64,000 nucleotides of DNA from Echinostoma caproni (taxonomy: Eukaryota > Platyhelminthes > Trematoda > Plagiorchiida > Echinostomatidae): positions 40,869-104,868 of the forward strand of contig UZAN01039727.1 in the NCBI GenBank assembly GCA_900618425.1, read 5' to 3'. Within the stretch, counting starts at the first letter, position 1. Each line of letters begins with the position of its first letter. Below are positions 38,348 through 48,603 of this stretch, one piece after another. The notes beneath the pieces were generated by a model that was not told where the DNA came from, made no database searches, and worked only from the letters and a program-made list of their open reading frames with translations. Made by a program: the position numbers and the translations under genes.

Positions 38348-38525
38348 CTGATGATGAATTCTTCGTGTAAATGAGGCGTGAGCTGAAAATCTGGGAAGCA
38401 CTGGACAGCTGCTTCGACTTGGTTGGGTCTCATCAGCAGTACGGATTCATCGACCTAACTGGGGGTCGAACCCAGGACCTCACAGACAGAACGTAAGAAT
38501 ATCCCCATTCGGTCACTGGGCCGCT
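38348..38525 (-). repeat. tRNA-derived SINE with hammerhead-type core (left member)
   Basis: The minus-strand head reads GGCCCAGTGACCGAATGGGG (box A region), then GTCCTGGGTTCGACCCCC (box B). The core is CTGCTGATGAGACCCAACC, AAGTCGAAGCAGCTGTCC, followed by AGTGCTTCCCAG and TTTTCAGCTCACGCCTCAT. The same tail is seen at 62905-63085 on the plus strand. Confidence 0.75.
38404..38440 (-). ncRNA. Hammerhead-like core in SINE, CUGAUGAG intact
   Basis: CTGATGAG (complement of 38429-38436) is exact, and GAC/GTC can form stem II. The second box is CGAAGC instead of CGAAAC, a change at a position that is normally required. Stem III strand CAGCTG is present. Confidence 0.55.
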
Positions 38526-38559
38526 GATCCGTTCCATATTTTCCATTTACGTGATATAG

Positions 38560-38726
38560 CGCAACACGCCTACGCAAGCTGGTTGCGAGTATCGGTCTCC
38601 GCTCATCTCAGCACTAGCCCCCAGGGTTATGACTCGGTTGGAAACTTTCACAAATTGATTATTTCTTTTATGAGTGCTTCCCAGCTTTTCAGCTCACGCC
38701 TCATTTGCACGACGAATTCATCATCA
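38560..38726 (+). repeat. SINE copy (right member), different head, same tail
   Basis: A tRNA-like stretch ending AGGGTTATGACTCGG (degenerate box B) runs into TGAGTGCTTCCCAG and CTTTTCAGCTCACGCCTCAT. The hammerhead-type core between head and tail seems to be deleted or replaced. Confidence 0.55.
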
Positions 38727-39359
38727 AAATAAATCAAATCCTTCTTTTCTCCCATAAACGGTATTAAGTATGGAACGTCTAAGCGAGTTTTGTAGAACCG
38801 AGACCATTGGACGATGAATGGAGGATAGTTCTCTTTCGGATTACACTCCTTCTGGTAGAAACAAATTCAGTAAAATATCTATGTATATATGGAATAATTG
38901 ACGCCAAGTGTTTCTCGCATACCAGCGTCCAATTTTTCTTGTTTACCGGGTTACAAATCCATGACTTGACATTTCTACATAATTATCATGATCATTACCT
39001 CTAACTTTCCACCGGCTCTTCTATAATCCTTCCCAGGTATCTTCAGAAACATTTAGTGCCGGTATTTTTCGTATCTAAGTGATTTAAAGGTCTTATTTTA
39101 AATAGTAAATTGATAATAATGTTATAATATGGATCATCAAAACTACTGATTGATGCGTTTAAGATAAAGATTGAATTGGTTTCGCAGTTTGTTTATCTAA
39201 GGGTGCCTCTTTAATCCCTGATAGAGCCGAGCAAAACCTTGATAATTCGTTCGATATTTCCCTAAATAAGAAAACTCTATATGGCAAACCAAAAATAGAG
39301 ACAATCGCTTCTCCGAATTCGGCTGACGGAGTGCTACTTCCTCAGTTTTCAGGTCAAAT

Positions 39360-39455
39360 ATAGCCAACTGTTTTTCCCAAAAATGTGGGGCTAGGGATTC
39401 AGACGCGTATACCCATCCTATTATCCAGGATTCGATTCCGGGCATGAATTACAAC
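39360..39455 (+). repeat. tRNA-like SINE head
   Basis: GGGGCTAGGGATTCAGACG precedes GGATTCGATTCCGGGC (box B, near 39427-39442). No hammerhead core follows. A further box-B-like CAGTTCGACCCCAGG lies near 39808. Confidence 0.4.
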
Positions 39456-39539
39456 TGTCTCGAGATGCCAACTATTTTTTTCTTTTTCATTTTTAATTCC
39501 TTTTTTGAATACCCACTGATACAAATAGGAGAAATTAGA

Positions 39540-39615
39540 CGGTGGTTGTAAATTTGAAAATACATCCTCTAAGATGATAGTTTGGTGATATTACCACCGG
39601 GCCACCATCGCCCAT
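39540..39615 (-). repeat. GGTGG tRNA-like repeat
   Basis: The minus strand reads GATGGTGGCCCGGTGGTAAT and ends in AACCACCGTC. It belongs to the same GGTGG/CCACC family as 56460-56530 and 58740-58815. Confidence 0.4.
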
Positions 39616-40974
39616 TTTAAAGCCCAACTGAAAATTCCTGATTATTACTAACGGTATACAATAAGATGTCTGAAAATCAATGAATACTCATGATACTAGG
39701 CAACACAAATTACATTTGTATCTCGGGGAGTTGATTCAGACTAATGAAACTCGACGATTCATTGCGATGATTTTGTATTGAATGGTGCAGTCAAGATGCG
39801 TCTAGTCAGTTCGACCCCAGGGGCCGATTCTCAGTGCTTTTTTGTATTAGACGAGGGACAAAGACTGTGAACATCGGAGAATGTACACAGAATTAGTATG
39901 ACCAGAACACTTGTCCCACCGGTCAACTTCATGCAAAAGAGCTACGCACTGTCCGGCCACCACATTTCATTCTCCGAGGTGAATTCGGACAGAGTAGAGA
40001 GGTGTTCTCCATCTGTCATGAAATATTTCAGTAGTTTCATCAAAACACACACGGGGTTTTACGACCAGGTTCGCCATCGTTGGTAATGAATCAGCAGTGT
40101 GGATTTATGATTGTGCCTAAGTAAGTGGTAAACGTGGTTGGTTCATTAAATGCTAGGAGATTAACCAATTCAATTGTCAAGTTTTGGTAGCCTACTAAGA
40201 GACGCAACGGTAGAAGCAGTTGCAATCTAGGGGGACTTACAAATGTCTGCTTCATGCATCTTTTAGGATCTTCACGTGACTTGTGTGTTAGACTCCATGG
40301 CTTTAAGGTACAAGCATCTACTTCTGTATGCATAAACCCGGTTCAAGATTGTTAATCCACGTCGAGGCTTAACAAGGGATTAGGTTTAGTTTAGTTTAGC
40401 AAAAACAATTGTCAGAATGTTTGAACTAATGAGCGATTATTTACCCTCCCGGCCGGTTTGTTGTCTTGCTTCTGTTTACACTCTAAGGCCTGCGGTTAGC
40501 TTTTCGGCTGCGATTGAGGCGACAACTATCCGCACACGAGCTAAGACAAACAAGCAAGTGTGCTGTGAGTAGCGGAATGGATTAGTTTAGGAATTACAAC
40601 TATACTCGTGGAAACCGAAAAAAGTTGTTCATGAAACATTTTACTGGCTCATCAGAACCGGAAATACTCAGATATGCTTCGAATTCTGTGAGCTCTTACC
40701 TGTGCTTATACCTCTCACTCCTCAGAAAACTTTCAGCGGGCAACCCAGCCATTTCATCTCCTATGCGACACAAAGTAATAGACCTCGTTTGAGGAAAAAG
40801 GTTTGATTTATCTTCGAATTTACGCAACTTTGGCTGAAGAATACACGTTTTCGTGTTTCAGTGGTAGTGCGACGTTCAATCGTTTTGGTGCTATTCCAGC
40901 ACACATACGCACACAAAACCATGGACACTGCACAACGTTTGGTCGGTGATCCAAGTGTAAAAAGCAAAGTACTG

Positions 40975-41095
40975 TTGTGGCGCTCGGCTTGGTGGCTCAG
41001 CCAAAGAGAGCGCAACCTGTAGGGAATCGCAAGCGGCGTCCACGCGTGGGTTCCAATTCTACTGAGGCTACTGAACTTTTCAAAACTCGACCACA
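40975..41095 (+). repeat. tRNA-derived SINE
   Basis: GCTTGGTGGCTCAGCCAAAG (box A) and GTGGGTTCCAATTCTAC (box B) are followed by GAGGCTACTGAACTTTTC. It is the same family as the pair at 21366-21572. There is no hammerhead core. Confidence 0.65.
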
Positions 41096-41186
41096 AAATG
41101 TGGGTCTTCCCAAATTGCTAAACAGCATAACTAGAATGAGCACACCTTGTTAAATAAATTAAATTCCTGAAACAGCACTGATAATA

Positions 41187-41356
41187 GAGGAAATGTGCTT
41201 GTCTTAGCTACGACGAAAGAAAAACCAAAACACAAGTCGTTGGTGACAACGTTTCAACCCTTTTGGAAGGCCTTTCTCCAGTCGTTCAATCGGTTAATCT
41301 CACATTACAAGTAGTTGTAAGTCGATAGGATGATGACATCTTATAGAGCTCGAATG
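41187..41356 (-). repeat. Left inverted terminal repeat of the Penelope-like element
   Basis: It begins GAGGAAATGTGCTTGTCTTA and continues through AATCTCACATTACAAG to GAGCTCGAATG. It is the reverse complement of 42771-42927 at roughly 90 percent by eye, with about 12 extra bases near 41241 (TGGTGACAACG). Confidence 0.9.
41249..41284 (-). ncRNA. Hammerhead-like boxes in left terminal repeat
   Basis: The minus strand reads ACTGGAGAAAGG...GGGTTGAAACG. It mirrors the plus-strand motif at 42843-42882. CTGGAGA differs from CUGANGA at one position. Confidence 0.35.
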
Positions 41357-41878
41357 CGGTACCCCTGTTCACACAAATGCTTATCAATGAATGTCTGAAC
41401 ATGGTGAGAAGTCGTCTTAACGGCGATCACACACTCAGTGATCGAACGAACTTGACAACGGACGAAATAATGAAAGCTACTGGACTATGTCTGAATTCAA
41501 CGTCATTTGTGTATAACCATTCACTCTAAAAACAAACTGACGGTGTTGCCATGGGATCACCTTTTTCACCGATAATCACGAACTTGTTTATGTAAGAGTT
41601 GGAAGAATGGCTGCTGAATTCGACAACCCTAGTACCAACCGTATGGTGACGCTACGTGGACGATACATTTGTCGTCATAAAGAAAGTGTATAACGAACCA
41701 TTCACGAAATTTTTAAATGAATTTCACAACCAAATAAAGTTCACGCTAGAAACGACTGAAAACTCTAGAAATTTTTTTAATTGCCGTGTGAAAGTACGGG
41801 CTCTGGTAAAGTCTCGGTGACGATACACAGGAAGGACGATACCTCAACTTCCATTCTGACCACTCGACCAACATCAAG

Positions 41879-42085
41879 ATGTCAGCAGGACTTAGCCGAA
41901 TTACTAGAGCTCGGAAACTAGTAACCAACAAAAGGGATAAACGTCAAGAGATAAACCGGATTACTAAAGAATTAGCAGATAATGCATATCCGAAGGAGTT
42001 CATCAAAACGCTGGAATATAAACCTACTACAGTCAACTACGCCGAAAAACGATTTTTAATCAACTGTTGTGTTTCCATGTCGTAA
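41879..42085 (+). pseudogene. Penelope-like polyprotein, region between RT and nuclease
   Basis: The 68-codon frame includes RITRARKLVTNKRDKRQEIN and ITKELADNAYPKEFIKTLE. This is the thumb/linker region of Penelope proteins (compare NGYP-x-x-F in related copies). It stops at 42085 and the nuclease continues in another frame, so a frameshift separates the two. Confidence 0.8.
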
Positions 42086-42086
42086 A

Positions 42087-42596
42087 AGCATGTCCGAAGA
42101 CATACGACGGATACTTAGCCTTGTCAGCATGAGGATTGTGTTCAAAAACACTAACACATTTTACTCAAAACTAGTTAACCTCAAAGACCCGCGTGCAAAA
42201 GGGGACACTTCTGACGGAGTCTATAGAATACATTATCTTGACTGTCCTGAAAAATACGTCGGCCAAACGTCCAGAAGCTTCGACAAACGAATAACTGAAC
42301 ACATGAGTATGATGAAAAAGATTCAAAATGATGCAGTAGGTTGGAATCGAGTGGTACACAATTCCGCAATCGCTGGTCACGCAATGTGCGAAAGACATGC
42401 AGTTGATTTCAAAAACCCGCGCATTCTAAAGCGTGGGTTCAGAAGTCACAAAGAACGTTTGGTAGCCGAAGCGCTCCTGATCAACGCTAAACCTACGGCA
42501 ATCAATCGATCCGATGGGGCAGTCATTCCACAGGTTTGGCAACAATTAACACTTCTGCATCCAATAAGTCTCGCCCCCACCCCCAATACCAAATAA
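42087..42596 (+). CDS. GIY-YIG endonuclease domain of Penelope-like element
   Basis: The frame is open from 42069 to 42596, so the start cannot be fixed; the usable nuclease region begins about 42200. GVYRIHYLDCPEKYVGQTSR is the GIY...YIG pair (here GVY and YVG). SFDKRITEHM carries the conserved Arg and the EH. GHAMCERHAVDFKNPRIL holds the H-x(n)-H and DF/DW segment, and RLVAEALLI carries the catalytic Glu. Cys residues in LDCPEKY fit the zinc-binding linker typical of Penelope nucleases. The domain is uninterrupted, unlike the polymerase upstream, and nothing in it looks obviously inactivated. It acts in the element by nicking target DNA. There is no sign of independent expression. Confidence 0.82.
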   Translation, partial: SMSEDIRRILSLVSMRIVFKNTNTFYSKLVNLKDPRAKGDTSDGVYRIHYLDCPEKYVGQTSRSFDKRITEHMSMMKKIQNDAVGWNRVVHNSAIAGHAMCERHAVDFKNPRILKRGFRSHKERLVAEALLINAKPTAINRSDGAVIPQVWQQLTLLHPISLAPTPNTK

Positions 42597-42770
42597 CCAA
42601 TTCACACGTTTTGACCTAAAGGTCAACCCAGTTTCACTCGTCCCAACCATCTGTCGAACGATCACCAACACACACATATACACGTATAAGAACAAAGTCG
42701 AAACGCGTTTCGACTTTGAGCTTATGCGTCAATGGGAATATTTTACGATATGCACGTATGTTCAAATCAC

Positions 42771-42927
42771 ATCCGAGCTCTATACGATGTTATCATCTTA
42801 TCGACTTATAACTGCTTGTAATGTGAGATTAACCGATTGAAAGACTGGAGAACGGTCTTCCAAAAGGGTTGAAACGACTTGTGTTTTGGTTTTTCTTTCG
42901 TCGTAGCTAAGACAAGCTAATTTCCTC
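42771..42927 (+). repeat. Right inverted terminal repeat of the Penelope-like element
   Basis: It reads from ATCCGAGCTCTATACGATG to GCTTTCGTCGTAGCTAAG-type sequence and ends at TAATTTCCTC. It is the reverse complement of 41187-41356. Confidence 0.9.
42843..42882 (+). ncRNA. Hammerhead-like boxes in right terminal repeat
   Basis: GACTGGAGAACGG is followed 13 bases later by GGGTTGAAACGACTTG. CTGGAGA stands in for CUGANGA and GAAAC is exact; AAC/GTT can form the base of stem II. Penelope-like terminal repeats are known to carry hammerhead ribozymes, which supports the placement. One core base is changed. Confidence 0.4.
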
Positions 42928-43079
42928 AATAATCATGGGCATGACTCTCAAGTTTTTCAGTGAGATCCGTTCCGTCCATGGGTCCCGTGTGATTAGCACT
43001 GATAATAAACCAGTTTTTGCTCAAAAGGTTCAGATGTGTCAATCAGTGACAATGAAACCTAGCTGAGAAGGAGTTGGTT

Positions 43080-43215
43080 AGAGTTGATTAATAGAGAGCC
43101 AAATCCGATACTCTCAGTGTGTAATGGAGTCTGATTAACAGCCGTGGTTCAAACCCCAGTAGATTGGAACAACCTTCAGTTGATAATTTCTAACATGTAT
43201 GAAACAGCTGCATTA
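43080..43215 (+). repeat. tRNA-derived SINE with hammerhead-type core
   Basis: A head with GTGGTTCAAACCCCAG (box B, 43144-43159) is followed by AGTTGATAATTTCTAACATG and TATGAAACAGCTGCATTA. TTGATAA resembles CUGAUGA with two changes, and GAAAC plus AGCTG are exact. Confidence 0.55.
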
Positions 43216-43437
43216 TGGGCGTCCATGAATGACCTGTTCTACGTGATCAAATCGTCTACTATTATTGTAACGTTGCGAATGGAAGACAAGACCGGACTCT
43301 CACGATCCGTGGCAGCAGAGACCCAAGGACCAAACCGTTCGACCCAGCGGAATAGCGACGGTACACTGGAAAATAAAGAGGGAAATAGTTACTTTTATAT
43401 GGGAAAATGGCCTTTTCCCTATCAACTATTCTCCACA

Positions 43438-43492
43438 TTACCTATTGTATTGTATTGTATTGTATTGTATTGTATTGTATTGTATTGTACCG
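43438..43492 (+). repeat. (ATTGT)n microsatellite
   Basis: About ten tandem copies of a pentanucleotide. Confidence 0.97.
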
Positions 43493-43837
43493 AGGCGTTA
43501 GCGTTAGCGTTCATCCAGAAATAGACTACCTATCTTTTGCGATAGGGAACTATTTACCAACTCTTCCATATGTGACTACCAGTAAGAGCTTCATTTAAAG
43601 TACACCGAAGCAATCGAATCAATTAAATTATTCACTACGTTTGTGTTATTTATGTTATTCAATGAGTTCCAAACACGCTACTCCCGTAGGTAGTTTCTCA
43701 GGAAACATACATAATTCGAAGGCGATTTTATTTTAATAATTACTACTATTCCTTTCGAATTCAAAATTCTCTCATTTGTCTGATTAACCCAATCCGACTC
43801 CGACTCAAACCCACTTCATCGCGATTGCTGCCTACTC

Positions 43838-43892
43838 AGACGCGCACACGCACGCACCCACGCACGCACGCACTCACGCAGGCTCGCGCATG
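43838..43892 (+). repeat. GCAC-rich simple repeat
   Basis: CGCACGCACCCACGCACG-type sequence followed by TGTGCGTGTGC. Confidence 0.85.
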
Positions 43893-43899
43893 TGTGCGT

Positions 43900-45000
43900 G
43901 TGCAGTTAATGAGGCTGGTCAGACACGGGCACACGGTTCGTTCCATCTGCAACTGAAAACTTTACCGGAATAGAAGCGGGCATATCTTGGTGAAGAATGT
44001 CAAAAACTACAGTCTACTAATTAGTGTATTCCGTAACCTCGTTGAAAGTAGTTCAGACAAATCAGTCGGCAAGACAGACCGTTGTTAAAGTCTGTCAACC
44101 GGAGAGTAATCACCGATTCCTCTTGTCTCGACTTTCTCTAGCCAACGAAATTGCAGAAAAAAGAAAGTGGACGACTACGGCAATTATATTTTCTAGATTG
44201 AAGTTGACTCCATTTGCCATTTCCGAGTGGTCCATTTGATCCGATTGTGTGGTTTTTGACCGGGAACGTTCGCTGCACTGAAACTCATCTTGTCGTTTAT
44301 TTCACGAACTGGACGCAGTACTAGTCAGACGTTTGATACGCTTGTCGATGTAGAAGGCGAAGACCCAATGACAGAGTGGTTGCTTAGTACACGTCTCATA
44401 ATCAACGATCATTTTTTTTACTTAGTTTCAATAATCACAAAAACGTTATGACCATGGAAAATACTCGTATTGGTTTTGTTCAGATATTCTAATCTTTCCA
44501 GCCCCAAAGTAAAGACAATCAATCAGAACGAATTTCTCTTTGATTTTTCATGTCGTTTTTTTACCAGATCAAATTCGTCCTAAAATTTTGTCGAAATAAT
44601 TGACGTTCGGAAATTTCCTTTTTTGCCAATTATATCACCACTTAACAAAGTAAACTGCTATGCTATTACAGAAAGTGTTTTGTGTGGCACTACATAAACC
44701 TCACTGACACCACCCTAAGACCATTCGACTAACTATGGTGAGACCGCTTCCGTTCCACCATTAACCCGTACCCGACGGAACCATTTTACCGATCATTTCA
44801 ACTTTAACGGTTTCCTATTTATGGCGTAATCCAAACTGAATCGGCGATTTACCCTAAAATGCTCTGATCAACCAAGTCGAGTCACGGCATTTTTCGTGTA
44901 ATATAGGGTTCACCGGTAATCTTTCAATCTTTTGCAATAGTACAATGGATAAGTGTTCGACGAGTTGCAGGAGATGGTGAAATTAATCCGCTGGCGTAGA
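43900..45000. other. Intron DNA, nothing recognised
   Basis: Only short frames; no motif recognised. Confidence 0.4.
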
Positions 45001-45079
45001 AAACATATTTGGCAACGACGTTTTACAAGCCCGCTGAGGCGCTTGAGTGTTGAAACGGGAGACGCTTTTTGAGGAAATT

Positions 45080-45425
45080 GAAACAACCTTCCTAGGCAGA
45101 ACGGAGCGGCAGCTTAGACAAAGAGTAGCCCAACACAACCCTGTATGGGTCAACAAACTGGTGAAAGAATCACACCCGAATGGTCAAGGTCAAAGGTAAA
45201 CCCAACGCCACACATCAGTGTCAGCGATCGCTCTCCACTTACTAGAGACTGGGCATCAAGTGAACGTGACCACAGCATTTAAGTGTCCTCATCACGCAAA
45301 ACTCTCGGTTGCTCCAGTTTGCAGAGGCTATTGCTATAAAACGACGGAAGCCTAAACTGTGCAGGCAGAAAGTGTTATTTGTAACTCTAGTCCTACCTTA
45401 GTAAAAAGATGGACGAAGATAACAC
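45080..45425 (+). mobile_element. Penelope-like GIY-YIG endonuclease fragment
   Basis: The reading GRTERQLRQRVAQHNPVWV, then SVSAIALHLLETGHQVNV, then FKCPHHAKLS and (after a frameshift) EAIAIKRRKPKLCRQK. This is the second half of a GIY-YIG domain: Y-I-G-R-T, the basic helix, the AIA-HL-ETGH segment and the C-terminal EA-AI...KP-LC signature. The upstream YIG strand is decayed. It differs from the copy at 42.1-42.6 kb and is closer in style to the one at 7.8 kb. Confidence 0.75.
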
Positions 45426-45429
45426 CAAC

Positions 45430-48400
45430 AGCTCATCCACGGTACATGTTACTTGTTAGTCTTCATGATATTCTTGACTGTAGTATGTGTCTGAAGGGAT
45501 ACAGCGAAATGTTTCCGGAAATAAATTGTGCAACAATGTGATTTCAGAAAGAACTCAGTGTAGTCAGGCAAAGATTCCGTACGGTAATGTACAGCTGACT
45601 AAAGCGTGTGAACAATAGGTATGAAAGCTTCCATTCAAGCGGCATACGTTTTCTCTATCCAATACCAGGACATGTGTGAGTAAATTATTATGATTGGCTT
45701 TACACGGCCCTCGATTTCAAAGGTTAATATAAGACCACGGAAGTTCGAGTTTTTCCCTTCTGTTCGTCCTCGGATAGGGTTTGAACGGCTGCAATCATTT
45801 AGTTTTATGAAACTGACTTGTACCATTGAATTTTTCAATAAAAAGGAAATAAAAGGGTCATTAAAATATCATTAAACGGAGTTTTTACTTAAGCAAACGT
45901 ACCGATTTTATTTATCTTTCTCGCATCCTTCGTTTGCTACAGATTGGACACTTATGAATAATGCACAGTTATCTGAACGAAAAACCATTAAATACTTTGC
46001 AGTCGCTATAGGTGACATTGATACTGAGGTATTTTACAGTTAAATCTTGACCCATTTCACTAGAATCTCAAGTAAAATTCATATACCCATGTTGGGAGCA
46101 TTCTGCGTGGACATCCGGACCCCACGCAAGCAGCGTGCATTTTACACCTAAACGGTCCTACTCATGGACTCAGAAGCAGTTTTTTCTGAATTGCATAATT
46201 ATACATGAAAACCCCGCGATTCCTACCTATCTAGCATGCGTATCCGCTGAGAGTGAGATAGATTTCGAGGTATCTGTAACTCGTTTATTCTCCTCGGCTT
46301 TCTCCTGGACTCCATACATCCATCTGGATAAACTGAAAGCCCTACGCTTGTACAAACCATAGAAAAACAACATTAAAAACATCCATGGAGAGCACTCAGT
46401 TTTGTTGATTCTTTTAATTTATGGAGTTTCACAAAGTTTAATTTTCTGCGGAAAAATGTATCGATTGCTAGCGAAAACCCCTTCTACCAGGAGATCCTGT
46501 GTGACCACATAACGCAGCACTTACGTAGCTCACTTGAACAGTTCTCTCACCATGGACAGAGTGAATAAAATCGTCAGTGTGAGTGATTGACAGTTATTTC
46601 TTATACAGATTGACGCAGCAAGTACCGGGGACGATGAACTGTTTCATTTCATTTCCCTCTTTTATCGGTTTTGAACACCAACTCTCGTCGCAGTGAAGAA
46701 AGTTGTACGTAAACTAAAAGCGTTCATTGATTTGTTTCTACTGCTCCAAACAATCAAATCCGGGGAAACAATGGCTCGTTGAAGGTGAATAGATGCATTG
46801 ATGGAACTCATCCACCATGGCTCTCCTTTCTGTGATGCAGTTCACTTTCCAATGTCATACATGTATATCAACACCTACGGGCAAGCAGCATCTATTCTGA
46901 ACCTCACCTTGCACAGGATCAACTTTCTGGTAATTCAAAAGTTACTGCTCAGAACTGAAAAACAAATATTCCATGCAAAGCAGCAAAGAATTTTATTCCT
47001 GCCATAGATAACGCAGGGCAATAATATCGAGTTCAAGGTCGTGAATGTGCGATAAAACGCTAAGCTTTTGGAGGAAAAGAAGTTCCACATATGAAAAAGC
47101 TTGCATCTGTCCCAATTATCGATCAATTCATTCTGTGAATATCATACGGAGTACATTTTCGCTGGCCAGTAATAGTTTTATTGTAAATTCGTGTCCCATG
47201 TAGAACATTTCTGTCAAAAAGCGTTCAACAGCTGGAACCTTTGGAATCATCTTCCAATGATTTGTCAGCTAGCTACAATCCAAATAACAAGCAGTTGCGA
47301 TTTTATCCTGATTAATATCATTATTTCATTTCTAGGGAAATATCCACTGATTGTCTGTTACTTGATCCTGGGGCTGTAAGATGCACACTATCCACTCACT
47401 GCAATCCGCCTTCGGGACTGAAGACTATCACCCGATACGCTGGGGAACGACAAAAATACGAATGACCCCATTAGCTAATTCTCTTACGGTCGAGTTGGAC
47501 AGGCCACACACAACCTTATTCATCTCAACCAGAGATCTGCAAATCTGATTGGGTCAGCTTGTTACGTTTTCGACAGCAGTGAACCCAGTTAGTTGGCCGC
47601 GTAACGAGGATCTCGTTACGAAGAGTGATTGCTTGGAGCATTCTGAATCAATCAACACAGCCATGTTGCTTGTTCGTTATTCTCTACCGTCTAAAAATAA
47701 ATCCAGAATATCTACTGGTTTGTGCACTTAGGTGGAACAAGATGCACTACAATCTCGACAGATGTCTGTTTTTTTGTAAACAAGTCTACTATTATAAACA
47801 ACACTGGAAGGGTGTTTCGTTCTCGTTAGGACTCATCAACAATGCATACAAGGTTTTTATCCTTCTAGGACTTGGACCTTAAACGTTCAGTCGTGTAGCC
47901 AACGACCCCCATGTGATTAGAGTCCAAGCCGGAGCAACATAATAGTACGCCTTGCTGTTGAGCCTTAACAATAACAAATAGTTGTCCAATACTGCTTTTC
48001 CGTCATCACACAGGTTTCCATTGCATTTCAAAGGCACAAACACATACCTGGGTGTGGGCTGGGGGGTTACTGGCGAACTCCCTACGGGGAATGTCACATA
48101 CACAGGGACGAGTAGGGTCTCTAACCTTTGTGATCCTGTGATTTCCCAGGGGGAAGTACAAGGTAAATTCAGATTGATTCACTATTCATGCACGGAATAC
48201 AGGATGCGAGAAAACCTCATTGGAAACCACTGATGCTTGCAATGACATTGAAAGTATCGTGATAAACTTATTCAGCGGAGAATCCAAACGCGAGTTAGTT
48301 TTTCTTAAAATTGATATCCACTTCTTGAGTGAGCAGTGGGCAAACAGAGGCCCATTTTAGGACAGATTTGCGAGATGAAAAAAAGAAAATTTCAATTAGA

Positions 48401-48540
48401 AGTCGGAACTGTAGCCAAAAAAGGAGAAAAAGGTGTTTGTTAATATTTTTCATCGGTTTTATTTCACGGTCTGGTAGCGAGGACGCTTACCATCATTAGA
48501 ATTCAAGAACTATTTTGACATTGTTCACATACTGACCGGT
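45430..48540. other. Intron DNA, nothing clear
   Basis: Scattered short frames. A perfect 9-base-arm hairpin lies at 47600-47620. A long C run (48567-48579) leads into the kinase exon acceptor. Confidence 0.4.
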
Positions 48541-48603
48541 AACCCTTTCCTCCTGTCCGTCCTCCCCCCCCCCCCCTTGTCCCCTATATGTCCACATCCC
48601 AAG

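Larger units (their letters stand above)
38336..38765. mobile_element. Inverted SINE dimer flanked by a 12-base direct repeat
   Basis: ATAAACGGTATT occurs at 38336-38347 and again at 38754-38765, bracketing two SINE copies in opposite orientation with their 3' tails outwards. The terminal inverted repeats, 38350-38403 and 38673-38726, match over about 53 bases with a few differences, and both include GAGGCGTGAGCTGAAAA read from the left end. The flanking repeat looks like one target-site duplication around the whole unit, implying insertion as a single piece. Confidence 0.7.
41174..43007 (+). mobile_element. Short Penelope-like element with inverted terminal repeats and target duplication
   Basis: AGCACTGATAATA occurs at 41174-41186 and again at 42995-43007 and is a likely 13-base target-site duplication. 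Inside are inverted terminal repeats (41187-41356 and 42771-42927). Between them lies the 3' half of a Penelope reverse transcriptase (DGVAMGSPFSPIITNLFM near 41541, RYVDDTFVVIKK near 41650) and a GIY-YIG endonuclease. The N-terminal half of the reverse transcriptase is missing, and stops break the polymerase part. It probably inserted already 5'-truncated, a known Penelope habit, with one terminal repeat inverted. Confidence 0.85.
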
